Source: Cryobacterium inferilacus
Lineage (GTDB): Bacteria; Actinomycetota; Actinomycetes; Actinomycetales; Microbacteriaceae
Direction of reading: 5' to 3'
NCBI RefSeq assembly: GCF_019599185.1
Contig: NZ_JAIEUL010000004.1
Coordinates: forward strand, 1-64,000
DNA: 64,000 bases
In this document: positions 16,735 through 25,008 of the stretch, piece after piece
Position numbering within the stretch: the stretch's first letter is position 1
Layout: every line of letters begins with the position of its first letter
Notes under the pieces: generated by a model
What the model was told of the DNA's origin: nothing
Seen by the model: the letters and a program-made list of their open reading frames with translations, nothing else
The model's database searches: none
Position numbers and translations under genes: made by a program

Positions 16735-17235
16735 ATGATTTTCGAAGTCGGCGAGACCGTCGTCTACCCCCACCACGGCGCAGCGACGATCACGTCGGTC
16801 GACACCCGCACGATCAAGGGTGTCGAGAAGCGCTACATCACGCTCACTGTGCACCAGAGCGACCTGGCCATCAACCTGCCCATCGATAACGCCGAGCTCG
16901 TCGGTGTGCGCGACGTCATCGACGCCGCCGGTGTCGAGGCCGTCTTCGACGTGCTCCGCAGCGACGTCGAAGAAGAGCCCAGCAACTGGTCGCGCCGGTA
17001 CAAGGCCAACACCGAGAAGATGGGCAGCGGCAGCGTCTACCGCGTCAGCGAGGTCGTTCGCGACCTGTGGCGCCGCGACCGCATCTCCGGCGTCTCCGCC
17101 GGCGAGAAGCGGATGCTCATCAAGGCCCGTCAGGTTCTCGTCTCCGAGCTCGCGCTCGCGCAGAAGTCCACCGAAGAGGAAGCCTTCGTCACCCTCGACG
17201 ACGTGCTGAACGCCAGCGTCGCCGAAGTCGCTTAG
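16735..17235 (+). CDS. carD: CarD family RNA polymerase-binding regulator
   Basis: A 166-residue CarD homologue that binds the RNA polymerase beta subunit and stabilises open promoter complexes, notably at rRNA promoters. The N-terminal RNA polymerase-interacting domain begins [19 protein letters not shown] and contains [18 protein letters not shown]; the C-terminal helical DNA-binding domain includes [31 protein letters not shown] and [20 protein letters not shown] with the conserved Trp. Length is normal for actinobacterial CarD. In many actinobacteria it precedes ispD/ispF, but here the next gene is a GH114 lipoprotein. Confidence 0.97.
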   Translation: MIFEVGETVVYPHHGAATITSVDTRTIKGVEKRYITLTVHQSDLAINLPIDNAELVGVRDVIDAAGVEAVFDVLRSDVEEEPSNWSRRYKANTEKMGSGSVYRVSEVVRDLWRRDRISGVSAGEKRMLIKARQVLVSELALAQKSTEEEAFVTLDDVLNASVAEVA

Positions 17236-17260
17236 CCCCAGCCTTACAGCGCGCCGTCGG

Positions 17261-18163
17261 ATGATCACCCCGTTGATCACCCGGCGGCGCGTTTCTGCGT
17301 TAGGCCGGCCGCGTCCCGGTGACCGGTTCCACAGGCGCGCGCTGGTGGCGGCGCTGCTGCCGGTTCTGCTGGTGGCCGGCGCGCTGACCGGCTGCACGAC
17401 CACGGCTGCGCCGAGCACGGATGCGCCGCTCGCCGGCGCGGTCACCCTGCCACCAGCCGGGGCCGGGTTCGACTACCAGCTCGGCGGGGCATACGACCCG
17501 CCGGCCGGCATCCGTACCGTCGTGCGCGACAGCACCGCGGATGCGGTCGCGGGCCTCTACTCGATCTGTTACCTCAATGGATTCCAGACCCAGCCGGCGG
17601 AGTCCGAGCGGCTGTGGGCGGACTCCCCCGAACTGATCCTCACCGCCGGCACCGAGCCGGTGCAGGACGAGAACTGGCCGGACGAGTATCTCTTCGACAC
17701 CGGCAGCGCCGACTCGCGGGCGGGCATCGAGGCCCTGCTGCGACCGCAGATCGAGGGCTGCGCCGCCGCCGGGTTCGACGCCGTGGAGATCGACAACCTC
17801 GATTCGTACACCCGCTCGGCCGGCCTGCTCGACGCGGCCGACAACATCGCTCTGGCGCGTCTGTTCGTGGCCACTGCCCACGAGGCGGGCCTGGCGATCG
17901 GCCAGAAGAACACCGCCGACCTCGCGGCCGAGCTGGCCGGGGACTTCGACTTCGCCGTCACCGAGGAGTGCGACCGGTGGCAGGAGTGCGGGCTGTACAC
18001 CGCCGCCTACGGCGACCACGTGCTGGCGATCGAGTACGCCGACGACCTGCGGGAGGACTTCGCCGCGGCCTGCGCCGTGCCCGACCGGCCGCGCTCGATG
18101 ATTCTGCGCGACCGGGACCTCGTGACGCCCGGCACCGCCGGCTACCGCTACCGGAGCTGCTGA
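17261..18163 (+). CDS. Endo-alpha-1,4-polygalactosaminidase-like lipoprotein (GH114)
   Basis: A 300-residue predicted secreted glycosidase. Residues 1-46 form a lipoprotein signal peptide with a basic n-region, the hydrophobic LVAALLPVLLVAGAL and the lipobox LTGC. The mature part is a GH114-type TIM barrel: FDYQLGGAYDPP, GLYSICYLNGFQTQ, a late AGFDAVEIDNLDSY strand (candidate catalytic acids), AIGQKNTADL and DFAVTEECDRW. GH114 enzymes cut galactosamine-containing polysaccharides in extracellular matrices. It is expected outside the cell, tethered to the membrane. The ATG at 17261 lacks a clear ribosome site. Confidence 0.88.
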   Translation: MITPLITRRRVSALGRPRPGDRFHRRALVAALLPVLLVAGALTGCTTTAAPSTDAPLAGAVTLPPAGAGFDYQLGGAYDPPAGIRTVVRDSTADAVAGLYSICYLNGFQTQPAESERLWADSPELILTAGTEPVQDENWPDEYLFDTGSADSRAGIEALLRPQIEGCAAAGFDAVEIDNLDSYTRSAGLLDAADNIALARLFVATAHEAGLAIGQKNTADLAAELAGDFDFAVTEECDRWQECGLYTAAYGDHVLAIEYADDLREDFAAACAVPDRPRSMILRDRDLVTPGTAGYRYRSC

Positions 18164-18170
18164 CCGGCGC

Positions 18171-19292
18171 TCAGGCGGGTGCCGGCTGGCGGGGAGCGAG
18201 TCGCGGCGCCCAGCCGAACGCCACGGCCGCGCCGGCCAGGGCGAGCTGGCCCACGTACGGCAGCACGGCCGAGACCACCGATACGTCGCCCCCGCTGGTC
18301 ATGAAGCTGTCGGCGATGGACATGCCGATGCCGAAGCCGGCGAAGAACCTGAAGAAGATCGCACCGCCGACCAGGCCGAGGAGCACGATCGCGAGCCGGC
18401 GCGGGGTGAGGGCTGCGGCGCGGGGATGGGCGGCCGCGGCCAGCACGATGAGGGCCGCCAGCGACCAGAACAGGGCCCAGATACCGATCAGCACGGCGGT
18501 GGTGGTGAGGCTGAAACCGTCCCGCGACGCCATCAGGGCGTAGATGGTGGCCAGGTCGGTGCCGGGCACCTTCGCCTCCGGGTTCCAGACCAACAGGTCG
18601 ATGGCGCCGACCACGACGACCGCGATCACCGCGGCCGCGCCGAGCACGGCGACGGGAACCCGCCGCCGGCGTACCGCGGTGCGGTCCTTCAGCCCGATTG
18701 GCATCGAGCCGCCGAGCACCACGATCCCGCCGGCGAGGGCCGCGACGATGACGAGGAAACCGACGGCCGAGAGCCAGGCCGGCAGCCCGGGCACCAGCGC
18801 CGCGGCGAGCACGAGCGCTGGGCCCAGGATCGCCGCGAGCAGGGTGACGCTGGCGGTACGGGTCGCGGCCACCCGGGCGGCGCCGGCCAGATAGAGGGCC
18901 GCGATCACCGCGAGCAGAACCGCCAGACGCAGCACGAGCCATCCGGCGGTCTGCAGCGCAGCGACCACACCGGCCGTGGCCGCCTCACCCTGCGGCACGA
19001 TGCCGCCGCCGGTGAAGTAGCTGCCGAACAGGATGACCACGGCGGCGGCGGCCAGGGCGAAACCGCGGCGGGCCAGCCGGCGCGGCAGTGTGCCGCGTGC
19101 TTCGCCGGAGTGGGCGGGCAGGTCGCGGTCGAGGGTGAGGCTGAGCGCGGCTGCACCGAGCAGCACATCGCGCCGGGAGAGGCCGGCCTCGGCCGCGCCG
19201 GCGGCATCCGCTCGCCACTCTTCGAGATACCGGATGCGCGCCAGCGGCGGCAGCAGCCGAGCCAGGAGGCGCAGCAGCAGGTCGACGATCAT
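18171..19292 (-). CDS. Polytopic membrane protein partner of PadR
   Basis: A 373-residue membrane protein with roughly eight hydrophobic helices. Its N-terminus (LLLRLLARLLPPLARIRYLEEWRADAAGAAEAGLSRRDVLLGA) has the YxEEWxAD motif seen in PadR-associated permease-prefix proteins. Its ATG overlaps the padR stop by 4 bases (ATGA), a coupling typical of PadR plus target membrane protein pairs. The transported substrate or function is unknown. Its end lies 8 bases from the convergent GH114 gene. Confidence 0.75.
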   Translation of the reverse strand: MIVDLLLRLLARLLPPLARIRYLEEWRADAAGAAEAGLSRRDVLLGAAALSLTLDRDLPAHSGEARGTLPRRLARRGFALAAAAVVILFGSYFTGGGIVPQGEAATAGVVAALQTAGWLVLRLAVLLAVIAALYLAGAARVAATRTASVTLLAAILGPALVLAAALVPGLPAWLSAVGFLVIVAALAGGIVVLGGSMPIGLKDRTAVRRRRVPVAVLGAAAVIAVVVVGAIDLLVWNPEAKVPGTDLATIYALMASRDGFSLTTTAVLIGIWALFWSLAALIVLAAAAHPRAAALTPRRLAIVLLGLVGGAIFFRFFAGFGIGMSIADSFMTSGGDVSVVSAVLPYVGQLALAGAAVAFGWAPRLAPRQPAPA

Positions 19293-19654
19293 GCGCGGGC
19301 CCCCGCCGGTGTGAACCGGGCCACTCGCGCGGGCCGGCCCGGCCGCGTCGCGCGGCTCGCCCGGGTCGCCGGCTCTGCCCGGGTCTCGAACCGGGCCACG
19401 GCGCTCCGCGCCGCCTCGCCGCCGTCGCTGGTGAGCGCGTACAGCCGGCGCCGGGGACCGGAGCGGTCGGTGTCCGGCTCCCACGACGAGGTCGCCCAGC
19501 CGGCGTTTTCGAGACGCTCGAGAATGGGGTAGACGCTGCCTGCGGGGCGGCCGGTGCGCTTGATCACGAGCATCCCCCAGACGGCGGCGCCATCGTCGAG
19601 GAGGACGCGGAGCACGTCGATGGTAGCGGGGGTCAGGCGCGAGAGCGGGGTCAC
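19289..19654 (-). CDS. PadR family transcriptional regulator
   Basis: A 121-residue PadR-type winged helix regulator: LTPATIDVLRVLLDDGAAVWGMLVIKRTGRPAGSVYPILERLENAGWATSSWE followed by a wing with RRRLYALTSDGGEAARS and a short basic C-terminal tail. I chose GTG 19654 (MTPLSRLTP), which places the start directly after an AT-rich palindrome. It is translationally coupled to the membrane protein gene and probably represses that operon, including itself. Confidence 0.9.
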   Translation of the reverse strand: MTPLSRLTPATIDVLRVLLDDGAAVWGMLVIKRTGRPAGSVYPILERLENAGWATSSWEPDTDRSGPRRRLYALTSDGGEAARSAVARFETRAEPATRASRATRPGRPARVARFTPAGARA

Positions 19655-19662
19655 GAGCGCAA

Positions 19663-19682
19663 CTCTAGCTATATAGAGATAG
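19663..19682. promoter_or_regulatory. AT-rich palindrome upstream of padR
   Basis: CTCTAGCTATATAGAGATAG lies 8 bases upstream of the PadR GTG. It contains the perfect palindrome CTATATAG and an inverted repeat CTCTA-6N-TAGAG. In a region of very high GC this stands out as combined -10 region and autoregulatory operator. Inference. Confidence 0.55.
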
Positions 19683-19716
19683 CGCGTCAATCGGTTGCGA
19701 CCGGGGCCGGCCGGGC

Positions 19717-20202
19717 TCAGCTCGCGCGCGACGCACCGAGCGTCGTGAGCAACGCATCCAGTTTGGCGAAGGACTCCCGCCAGCCCACGGCACCCATCTC
19801 GGCCAGATCCCGCGGGAGCGGGCCCTGCTCCAGGTGCAGCCGGGTGCCGCTGCCGGCGGCCACGAGATCGATCGTGAGCACGAGTCGGGTGCCGTCCGGC
19901 ACCCCGGGCATGCCCCGCGCGTCTTCGTAGCCGACCAGGCGCTCGTTCGGGCGCACCTCGGTGAACACCGAGTGGACCGGTGAGGTGATGGCCGGATTGT
20001 CGTTGTTCACCATCACCAGGCGCCAGGACCCGCCGGGCACGGGGTTGATGCGCACCGTCGAGCGGGGAACGTGGAAGCCGGCCGGGCCGAACCACTGGGC
20101 CAGCAGGTCGGGGTCGGTGAAGGCCGCGTACACCCGGTCTGGCCCGGCCGCGAAGTCGCGTTCGAGCACCAGGTTGCCGGTGGCGGTGGTCGTATCCAAC
20201 AT
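19717..20202 (-). CDS. SRPBCC / AHSA1-type domain protein
   Basis: A 161-residue protein with the activator of Hsp90 ATPase-like fold: LVLERDFAAGPDRVYAAFTDPDLLAQWFGP at the start, GGSWRLVMVN, NERLVGYED, TRLVLTIDLVAAGSGTRLHLEQ and the terminal GWRESFAKLDALL helix. These proteins bind hydrophobic ligands in a deep cavity, and many are neighbours of regulators. It lies upstream of padR on the same strand with a 62-base gap that holds the padR promoter, so it may be separately transcribed. Confidence 0.92.
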   Translation of the reverse strand: MLDTTTATGNLVLERDFAAGPDRVYAAFTDPDLLAQWFGPAGFHVPRSTVRINPVPGGSWRLVMVNNDNPAITSPVHSVFTEVRPNERLVGYEDARGMPGVPDGTRLVLTIDLVAAGSGTRLHLEQGPLPRDLAEMGAVGWRESFAKLDALLTTLGASRAS

Positions 20203-20304
20203 GCTCGGGGTCCTTTCTCGAAGCCGGTGCCTGCGGCCGGCAAGTGCGGCCGGGCTGCCCGGCGGTACTCGACACCGTCAATATGCGCGCTGATCGGGCG
20301 GCGG

Positions 20305-21123
20305 TCAAGGTGTCGACGCGGTGCCGGCCGGGCGCATCAGCCGCCAAAGCAGGGCACGTTCGCACACCCCCCAGACCGCGCTCACGGTGAGGTACAGCGC
20401 CGCGGCCAGGGGCACGAACGCCGCGAACAGCACGCTGATCAGCGGCAACCAGCTGAGCGCCCCGGTCAGGGCGGCCTGCGCCCCCGGGGTGAGTGCCGGT
20501 GTGCCGGGAGCCGGAGCCTGCGAGGTCGGAGCCTGCGGAGCCGGCGCACCGGTGGCGGACTGCGCGAGCATCACCCGGCGGCTGAGCAGCTGAGCGACCA
20601 GCAGCACGGCGAGCACTCCCCCGCCGACCAGCAGCACCGCCGGGCCGGCGGCGGCACCCCAGCCGGTGACCCCGGTGAGGATGCTGGTGCCCAGCGGGCT
20701 GCCCAGCAGCGTGCCGTCGAGCAGCGCGTTGCCGTGCCCGTTGATCTCGCCCAGCACGAACAGTCCGTAGACGATCGAGACGATCGGGGCCTGCACGAGC
20801 AGGGGCAGGCATCCGGCCAGGGGCGAGGCGTTCTCGGCGGCGTACAGGGCGGCGGTTTCGCGCTGCAGCCGTTCGGGTGAGGCGCCGTGGCGGCGGCGCA
20901 GCTCGGCCAGGCGCGGGGCCAGACGTTGCCGCACCCGCTGCGCGCGGGCCTGGGACACCCCCACCGGGACGAGCAGCAGCCGGAGGGCGAGGGTGACGAG
21001 CACGATCGCGAGGGCACCGGCATCCGTGGCGGCGACGGGGGTGAGGAACAGGGTGAGGTTGTGCAGCACGGCGTAAGCCAGGTCGAGCACGGCCGCGATG
21101 GGGCCGAAGGCGTAGATGTTCAT
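20305..21123 (-). CDS. YidC/Oxa1 family membrane protein insertase
   Basis: A 272-residue YidC/Oxa1-type insertase that would place proteins in the cytoplasmic membrane. It has the family order of helices: LAYAVLHNLTLFLTP, the TLALRLLLVPVGVSQARAQRVRQRLAP segment with the conserved positive residue in the hydrophilic groove, the ETAALYAAENASPLAGCLPLLVQAPI stretch, and later helices interrupted by a Pro/Ala-rich loop. It is not the usual rnpA-linked yidC (no rpmH, rnpA or jag nearby), so it is probably a second paralogue. It lies downstream of the DUF6412 gene. Confidence 0.9.
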   Translation of the reverse strand: MNIYAFGPIAAVLDLAYAVLHNLTLFLTPVAATDAGALAIVLVTLALRLLLVPVGVSQARAQRVRQRLAPRLAELRRRHGASPERLQRETAALYAAENASPLAGCLPLLVQAPIVSIVYGLFVLGEINGHGNALLDGTLLGSPLGTSILTGVTGWGAAAGPAVLLVGGGVLAVLLVAQLLSRRVMLAQSATGAPAPQAPTSQAPAPGTPALTPGAQAALTGALSWLPLISVLFAAFVPLAAALYLTVSAVWGVCERALLWRLMRPAGTASTP

Positions 21124-21214
21124 TGAAAGACTCCCGGTCGGAATACGGAAAATGGGGAACCGTATGGTCGCGAGAGGGAGCGCGCACCCGGCGGGTGCAG
21201 CGCGAGAAGGGTCC

Positions 21215-21574
21215 CTAGGCGACCGGGAGGGCGCGGCCCGGCGCGCGCGGCTGGGGCTTGCCCGGCGCATCCGGAACGCTCTGGCCAACCTGGGAGGCCA
21301 GCTCGGGGTGGGGCCTGGCACCGGGCCGCGGGGCGCCGGTGAGCACCATGACCAGCACCGCCAGCACCTGCTGGGCGGCGCCGGTGACGGCCGTGGCCGA
21401 GGCGCACAGGCTGACGATGGCGGCCAGGGCGAGAAGTTCGCCGAAGCCGCGGCCGTCGAGCGAGAGGGCGCCGAGGGAGAACGCGCCGAGGCCGACCCCG
21501 AGGCTGAGGCCCAGGGCCACCGACAATCGGGCGGTCGGGGACGCCAGACGCAGTGTCACCATCAGCGCGCGCAT
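21215..21574 (-). CDS. DUF6412 small membrane protein
   Basis: A 119-residue protein with two hydrophobic segments (about residues 15-37 and 45-80, the latter including LAAIVSLCASATAVTGAAQQVLAVLVMVLT) and a Pro-rich C-terminal tail. The pattern and the position directly upstream of the yidC-like gene match DUF6412 proteins of Microbacteriaceae. A joint function with the YidC paralogue is likely from the neighbourhood, but nothing is established. Confidence 0.75.
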   Translation of the reverse strand: MRALMVTLRLASPTARLSVALGLSLGVGLGAFSLGALSLDGRGFGELLALAAIVSLCASATAVTGAAQQVLAVLVMVLTGAPRPGARPHPELASQVGQSVPDAPGKPQPRAPGRALPVA

Positions 21575-21676
21575 CCGACCCCCTTTCGGTCAGTCAATCC
21601 CGTCAGTTTAGCTGGGGGCCGGGCGTGCAGGCCAGGTGCAGCGGCAGGAGTTGTACGGGATGGGTGGCGGTTCGGG

Positions 21677-22066
21677 TCAGAGGGCCCGCACCGAGTTATT
21701 GCGCTTGTCGTGGGTCAGTTCGACCAGGCCGAGGTGCTCCAACAGTGGGGGGAGGTACATGCCGAATCGGCCGCGATATCCCTTCCGTAGGCCGTACCAG
21801 CCGCCAACCGGGTTGTCCTCCGACCGACCCCAGGCCTCGACGCTGCCCTCCACGGCGGGCTTGTTCTCGTCGCTGGCGCCGAGCGGCACCCAATCGCCCT
21901 GTTCCACGAGCCAGGCATGTAGGTCATCGATGGCCCTGGCCTGGTACTTCAAAGTGGTGGAGCCGACCCGGCAGACGAGCTCATCACCCTCCCTGTGCAT
22001 CGTGTAGCTGGCGGTGCCGGGCGGCGTCGTGAGCTGCCACGGCTCGGCCGCGGTTCCTTCGGTCAT
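21677..22066 (-). CDS. DUF6855-like conserved protein
   Basis: A 129-residue actinobacterial protein without membrane segments. It starts MTEGTAAEPWQLTTPPGTASYTM and contains VGSTTLKYQARAIDDLHAWLVEQGDWVPLG and the strongly conserved GGWYGLRKGYRGRFGMYLPPLLE. This resembles the family called DUF6855; the domain number is from memory of the pattern and less certain than the conservation. Start ATG 22066. No operon partner. Confidence 0.72.
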   Translation of the reverse strand: MTEGTAAEPWQLTTPPGTASYTMHREGDELVCRVGSTTLKYQARAIDDLHAWLVEQGDWVPLGASDENKPAVEGSVEAWGRSEDNPVGGWYGLRKGYRGRFGMYLPPLLEHLGLVELTHDKRNNSVRAL

Positions 22067-22207
22067 GGTCTCTCCCGCTCCTCGGCCAGTGGATGCCGGC
22101 CGGTATCGGTCAGTGTAGGCCCGGTCGAAATCCTCCGGGCGGCTCGACGTCGGCGCCAGCAGCACCGGGTACGCTGAGCGCACGTGAACCACGGGAAGGA
22201 CCGCGCC

Positions 22208-23056
22208 ATGGCCAAGAAGGCAGCCGCCACACCCCGCATGAACAAGAAGCTCTATGAGGGTGAGCTGCGCCGGTTGCAGGCCGACCTCGTGACCATGCAG
22301 GAGTGGGTGCGCGAGTCCGGTGCCCGGATCGTGGTGATCTTCGAGGGCCGCGATGCCGCCGGCAAGGGGTCGGCGATCAAGCGGGTCACCGAGTACCTCA
22401 ACCCGCGCATTGCGCGGATCGTGGCGCTGCCGGTGCCCACCGACCGTGAGCGCGCTCAGTGGTACTTCCAGCGCTACATCGAGCACCTGCCCACGGCCGG
22501 GGAGATCGTGCTGATGGACCGGTCCTGGTACAACCGGGCCGGCGTCGAGAAGGTGATGGGCTACTGCACCCCCGACGAGTACCGGCGTTTCCTGCACCAG
22601 GCGCCCCTGTTCGAACGGATGCTCGTCGAGGACGGCATCATCCTGCTCAAGTACTGGTTCTCGGTGTCTGATCACGAGCAGGAGCTGCGCTTCCGCTCCC
22701 GGCTGAAAGACCCGATGCGGCGCTGGAAGCTCTCGGAGACCGACGTGCTCTCGATCACCAAGTGGGTGGACTACTCGAAGGCGAAGGACGAGATGTTCGT
22801 GCACACCGACATCGCCGAGGCACCCTGGTGGGTGGTGGAGAGCGAAGACAAACGGGCCGCCCGCCTCAACATGATCAGCCATTTCCTGTCGATGGTGCCC
22901 TACGAGCAGATGGAACCGCCGCTGGTGCGCATCCCGCACCGGCCGCCGGCCTCCGACTACGAGCGACCGCCGCGCGAGCTGAACCGGCCGGTGCCCGACC
23001 ACGCGGCGCGTATCGCCGAGCTGGCCGCAGAGGCGAAGGGCAAGAAAAAGGGCTGA
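22208..23056 (+). CDS. ppk2: Polyphosphate kinase 2
   Basis: A 282-residue PPK2 enzyme that transfers phosphate between polyphosphate and nucleoside di- or monophosphates. Walker A lies in FEGRDAAGKGSAIKR, the lid region in DRERAQWYFQRYIEHLP, Walker B in LMDRSWYNRAGVE and the following conserved block in LLKYWFSVSDHEQE, then DPMRRWKLSETD and the long TDIAEAPWWVVESEDKRAARLNMI segment. It is a single-domain PPK2. I chose ATG 22208 (MAKKAAA) with GGAAGGA 7 bases upstream; an upstream in-frame start at 22184 is less likely. A hairpin terminator overlaps the stop codon. Confidence 0.93.
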   Translation: MAKKAAATPRMNKKLYEGELRRLQADLVTMQEWVRESGARIVVIFEGRDAAGKGSAIKRVTEYLNPRIARIVALPVPTDRERAQWYFQRYIEHLPTAGEIVLMDRSWYNRAGVEKVMGYCTPDEYRRFLHQAPLFERMLVEDGIILLKYWFSVSDHEQELRFRSRLKDPMRRWKLSETDVLSITKWVDYSKAKDEMFVHTDIAEAPWWVVESEDKRAARLNMISHFLSMVPYEQMEPPLVRIPHRPPASDYERPPRELNRPVPDHAARIAELAAEAKGKKKG

Positions 23057-23084
23057 CCCGCAGGGCGAGCGAGTCGGGTCAGCC
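23051..23084. terminator. Bidirectional hairpin between ppk2 and the three-helix gene
   Basis: GGCTGACCCG / CGGGTCAGCC, a perfect 10-bp stem with a 14-base loop. The stem contains the stop codon of ppk2 on the plus strand and the stop codon of the opposite gene, so both convergent genes end inside it. Confidence 0.6.
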
Positions 23085-23306
23085 GAGCGGGGCGGGTTCG
23101 GCGGACTCGCGCAGCCGGGCCTTGGCCCCGTGTTCGATCAGAACCGGCACGTACTCGCGGATCGGTTTGCCGTCGAGCAGGTGGCGTTCCTCGGTGACGA
23201 CGTTCTCGATCACCGACCGCGGCTGCGCCGGGAACTTCTCGGCGAGACGGTCCACGACGTGGGAGACGGCCTGATCTTCATGGTTCTGACGTTCAACGTT
23301 GTCCAC
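23079..23306 (-). CDS. Three-helix bundle dimerization domain protein
   Basis: A 75-residue protein: MDNVERQNHEDQAVSHVVDRLAEKFP, a helix with VIENVVTEERHLLDGKPIREYVPVLIEHGAKARLR. This matches the small actinobacterial family called three-helix bundle dimerization domain proteins, often seen next to cupin or stress genes. I place the start at GTG 23306; an ATG farther upstream adds a non-conserved Pro/Arg stretch. It converges with ppk2. Function is unknown. Confidence 0.75.
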   Translation of the reverse strand: MDNVERQNHEDQAVSHVVDRLAEKFPAQPRSVIENVVTEERHLLDGKPIREYVPVLIEHGAKARLRESAEPAPLG

Positions 23307-23431
23307 GGCATCAGTCTGCGACCGCCCGGGGCATCCGGTCAACTCGAATGGCCGCCGGGGGCCGGGGCCTGCACGCACGTGCAGAGCCCCACAGCCGTTA
23401 CCCGTACGGCACAGTTGAGCAGTGTGGTGGG

Positions 23432-24904
23432 CTACCGCGGGGCAGCCGGGCTTGATGCCGCCGACGCCGGGGCGGCCGGGGCCGCGGCGGGGGCCGCCTC
23501 GGCGAGCAGGGTGCGGGCGGCCAGGCCGATGATGGCGCTGTAGGTGGGGTAGGCGAACCGCACGTGCGCCAGCGTGGCGACGTCCACCCCCGCGGCGATG
23601 GCCGTGGTGACCGACTGCACCACCTCGATCGCGTTCTCCCCCACCGCGTGCGCGCCCAGGATCAGCTCCCGGCGCCGGTCGGAGATCAGCATCAGGAAGC
23701 CCCGCTCCCTGTCGTCGATCACGGCCCGGTCCAGGCTCGCGTACGGCACCGTGGCGACCACGCAGAGCGGGTCGCGGGCCCGCGCCTGCTCTTCGGTAAG
23801 CCCCACCCCGGCGTAGTCGGGGTCGGTGAACCCGCCCGCAGGCAGCAGGTGGTGAGGGGTGCGCCGGTTGGTGCCCAGCACGGCGTTCTCGGCGGCGGCC
23901 TCGCCCTCGAACTGCGCGGCCTGCACGAGCATGTCGCGGCCGTTCGCGTCGCCCACGGCGAAGATGTGCGACACCTCGCTGCGGAAGTACTGGTCGACCG
24001 GGATGGCCGACCGCACCGTGGTGACGCCGGCGTTGCCCAGACCCAGATCGTCGACATCCGCCGGCCAGCCCGTGGCCATGATCACGGCGTCGAACGGTGC
24101 GGCGACGGTCTCGCCGGCGACCTGCCAGGTGAGGGTGATCGAGCCATCCGGCTGCTTCACCAGGGATTCGACCGTGTCGATGCCGGTCTGCACCGTCGTG
24201 CCCTGCTCACGGAACGCCGTCGTCACGCCCTCGGAGACCGCGGCGTCCGAGGCCATCAGGATGCGCGGAGCCACGTCGAGAAGGGTGACCCGGGAGCCGA
24301 ACGAGCTGAAGATGGTGACGAGCTGGGCGCCGGTGTTTCCACCGCCGATCACCGCGAGGCGCTCGGGCAGGGCGGGCAGGGTGAGCACGTGCTCCGGCAC
24401 CGTGGCCAGTTCGGCGCCGGGGATGGGCAGCCGACGGGAGTGGCCGCCGACACAGATCAGGATGTTGTCGGCGCTGATCCGGCGGCCGCTCTCGAGTTCG
24501 ACCGTGTGCTGGTTCACGAACCGGGCGCGGCCCTCCAAGACCAGGTCGATGCCGGCGTCGCTGAACCGCTCGGCCTCCCGCTTGATGGCGCGTACCCGGT
24601 CGACGGACTCGGTGACCCTGGCGGCGGTGGTGCGCCAGTCGAACCGGGTGATGGCGGCCTCGATGCCGTAGGTCTCGGCGGTGCGTACCTCGCGCATCAG
24701 CCTGGCTGCCTTGGCGAGCGCCCGGGTGGGCACGCAGCCGGTGTTCACGCAGGTGCCGCCGGTGCGATCGGACTCGACGACGACGACCGCGGCGCCCAAC
24801 TCGGCCGCGCGGAGGGCCGCTGAGGTGCCGGCCGGGCCGGCTCCGATCACGAGCACGTCATAGTGGGCACGGGGCTCGGGGGAAGCGGCGGGATCAGCGG
24901 GCAT
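23432..24904 (-). CDS. Pyridine nucleotide-disulfide oxidoreductase (mercuric reductase/dihydrolipoamide dehydrogenase-like)
   Basis: A 490-residue FAD flavoprotein. FAD site VIGAGPAGTSAALRAAELG, redox disulfide GGTCVNTGCVPTRAL, NAD(P) site VIGGGNTGAQLVTIFSSFG, second FAD contact FAVGDANGRDMLVQAA, then the dimerisation domain. The catalytic His-Pro dyad of lipoamide dehydrogenases is not kept: the equivalent place reads FAYPTYSAIIG with Tyr, as in mercuric reductase-like branches. There is no N-terminal heavy-metal domain and no mer genes nearby, so the electron acceptor is unknown. An Ala/Pro-rich C-terminal tail of about 20 residues is unusual. Confidence 0.88.
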   Translation of the reverse strand: MPADPAASPEPRAHYDVLVIGAGPAGTSAALRAAELGAAVVVVESDRTGGTCVNTGCVPTRALAKAARLMREVRTAETYGIEAAITRFDWRTTAARVTESVDRVRAIKREAERFSDAGIDLVLEGRARFVNQHTVELESGRRISADNILICVGGHSRRLPIPGAELATVPEHVLTLPALPERLAVIGGGNTGAQLVTIFSSFGSRVTLLDVAPRILMASDAAVSEGVTTAFREQGTTVQTGIDTVESLVKQPDGSITLTWQVAGETVAAPFDAVIMATGWPADVDDLGLGNAGVTTVRSAIPVDQYFRSEVSHIFAVGDANGRDMLVQAAQFEGEAAAENAVLGTNRRTPHHLLPAGGFTDPDYAGVGLTEEQARARDPLCVVATVPYASLDRAVIDDRERGFLMLISDRRRELILGAHAVGENAIEVVQSVTTAIAAGVDVATLAHVRFAYPTYSAIIGLAARTLLAEAAPAAAPAAPASAASSPAAPR

Positions 24905-25008
24905 GAAAACCTCCTGGCAGCGGAACGGATCACTGATCCTGCCACCGGGTGCTGGGAAATCCCCTGACGAGAGCGCCGGTCAGTGCACCGTCAGAGCCCC
25001 GGTGAGGG

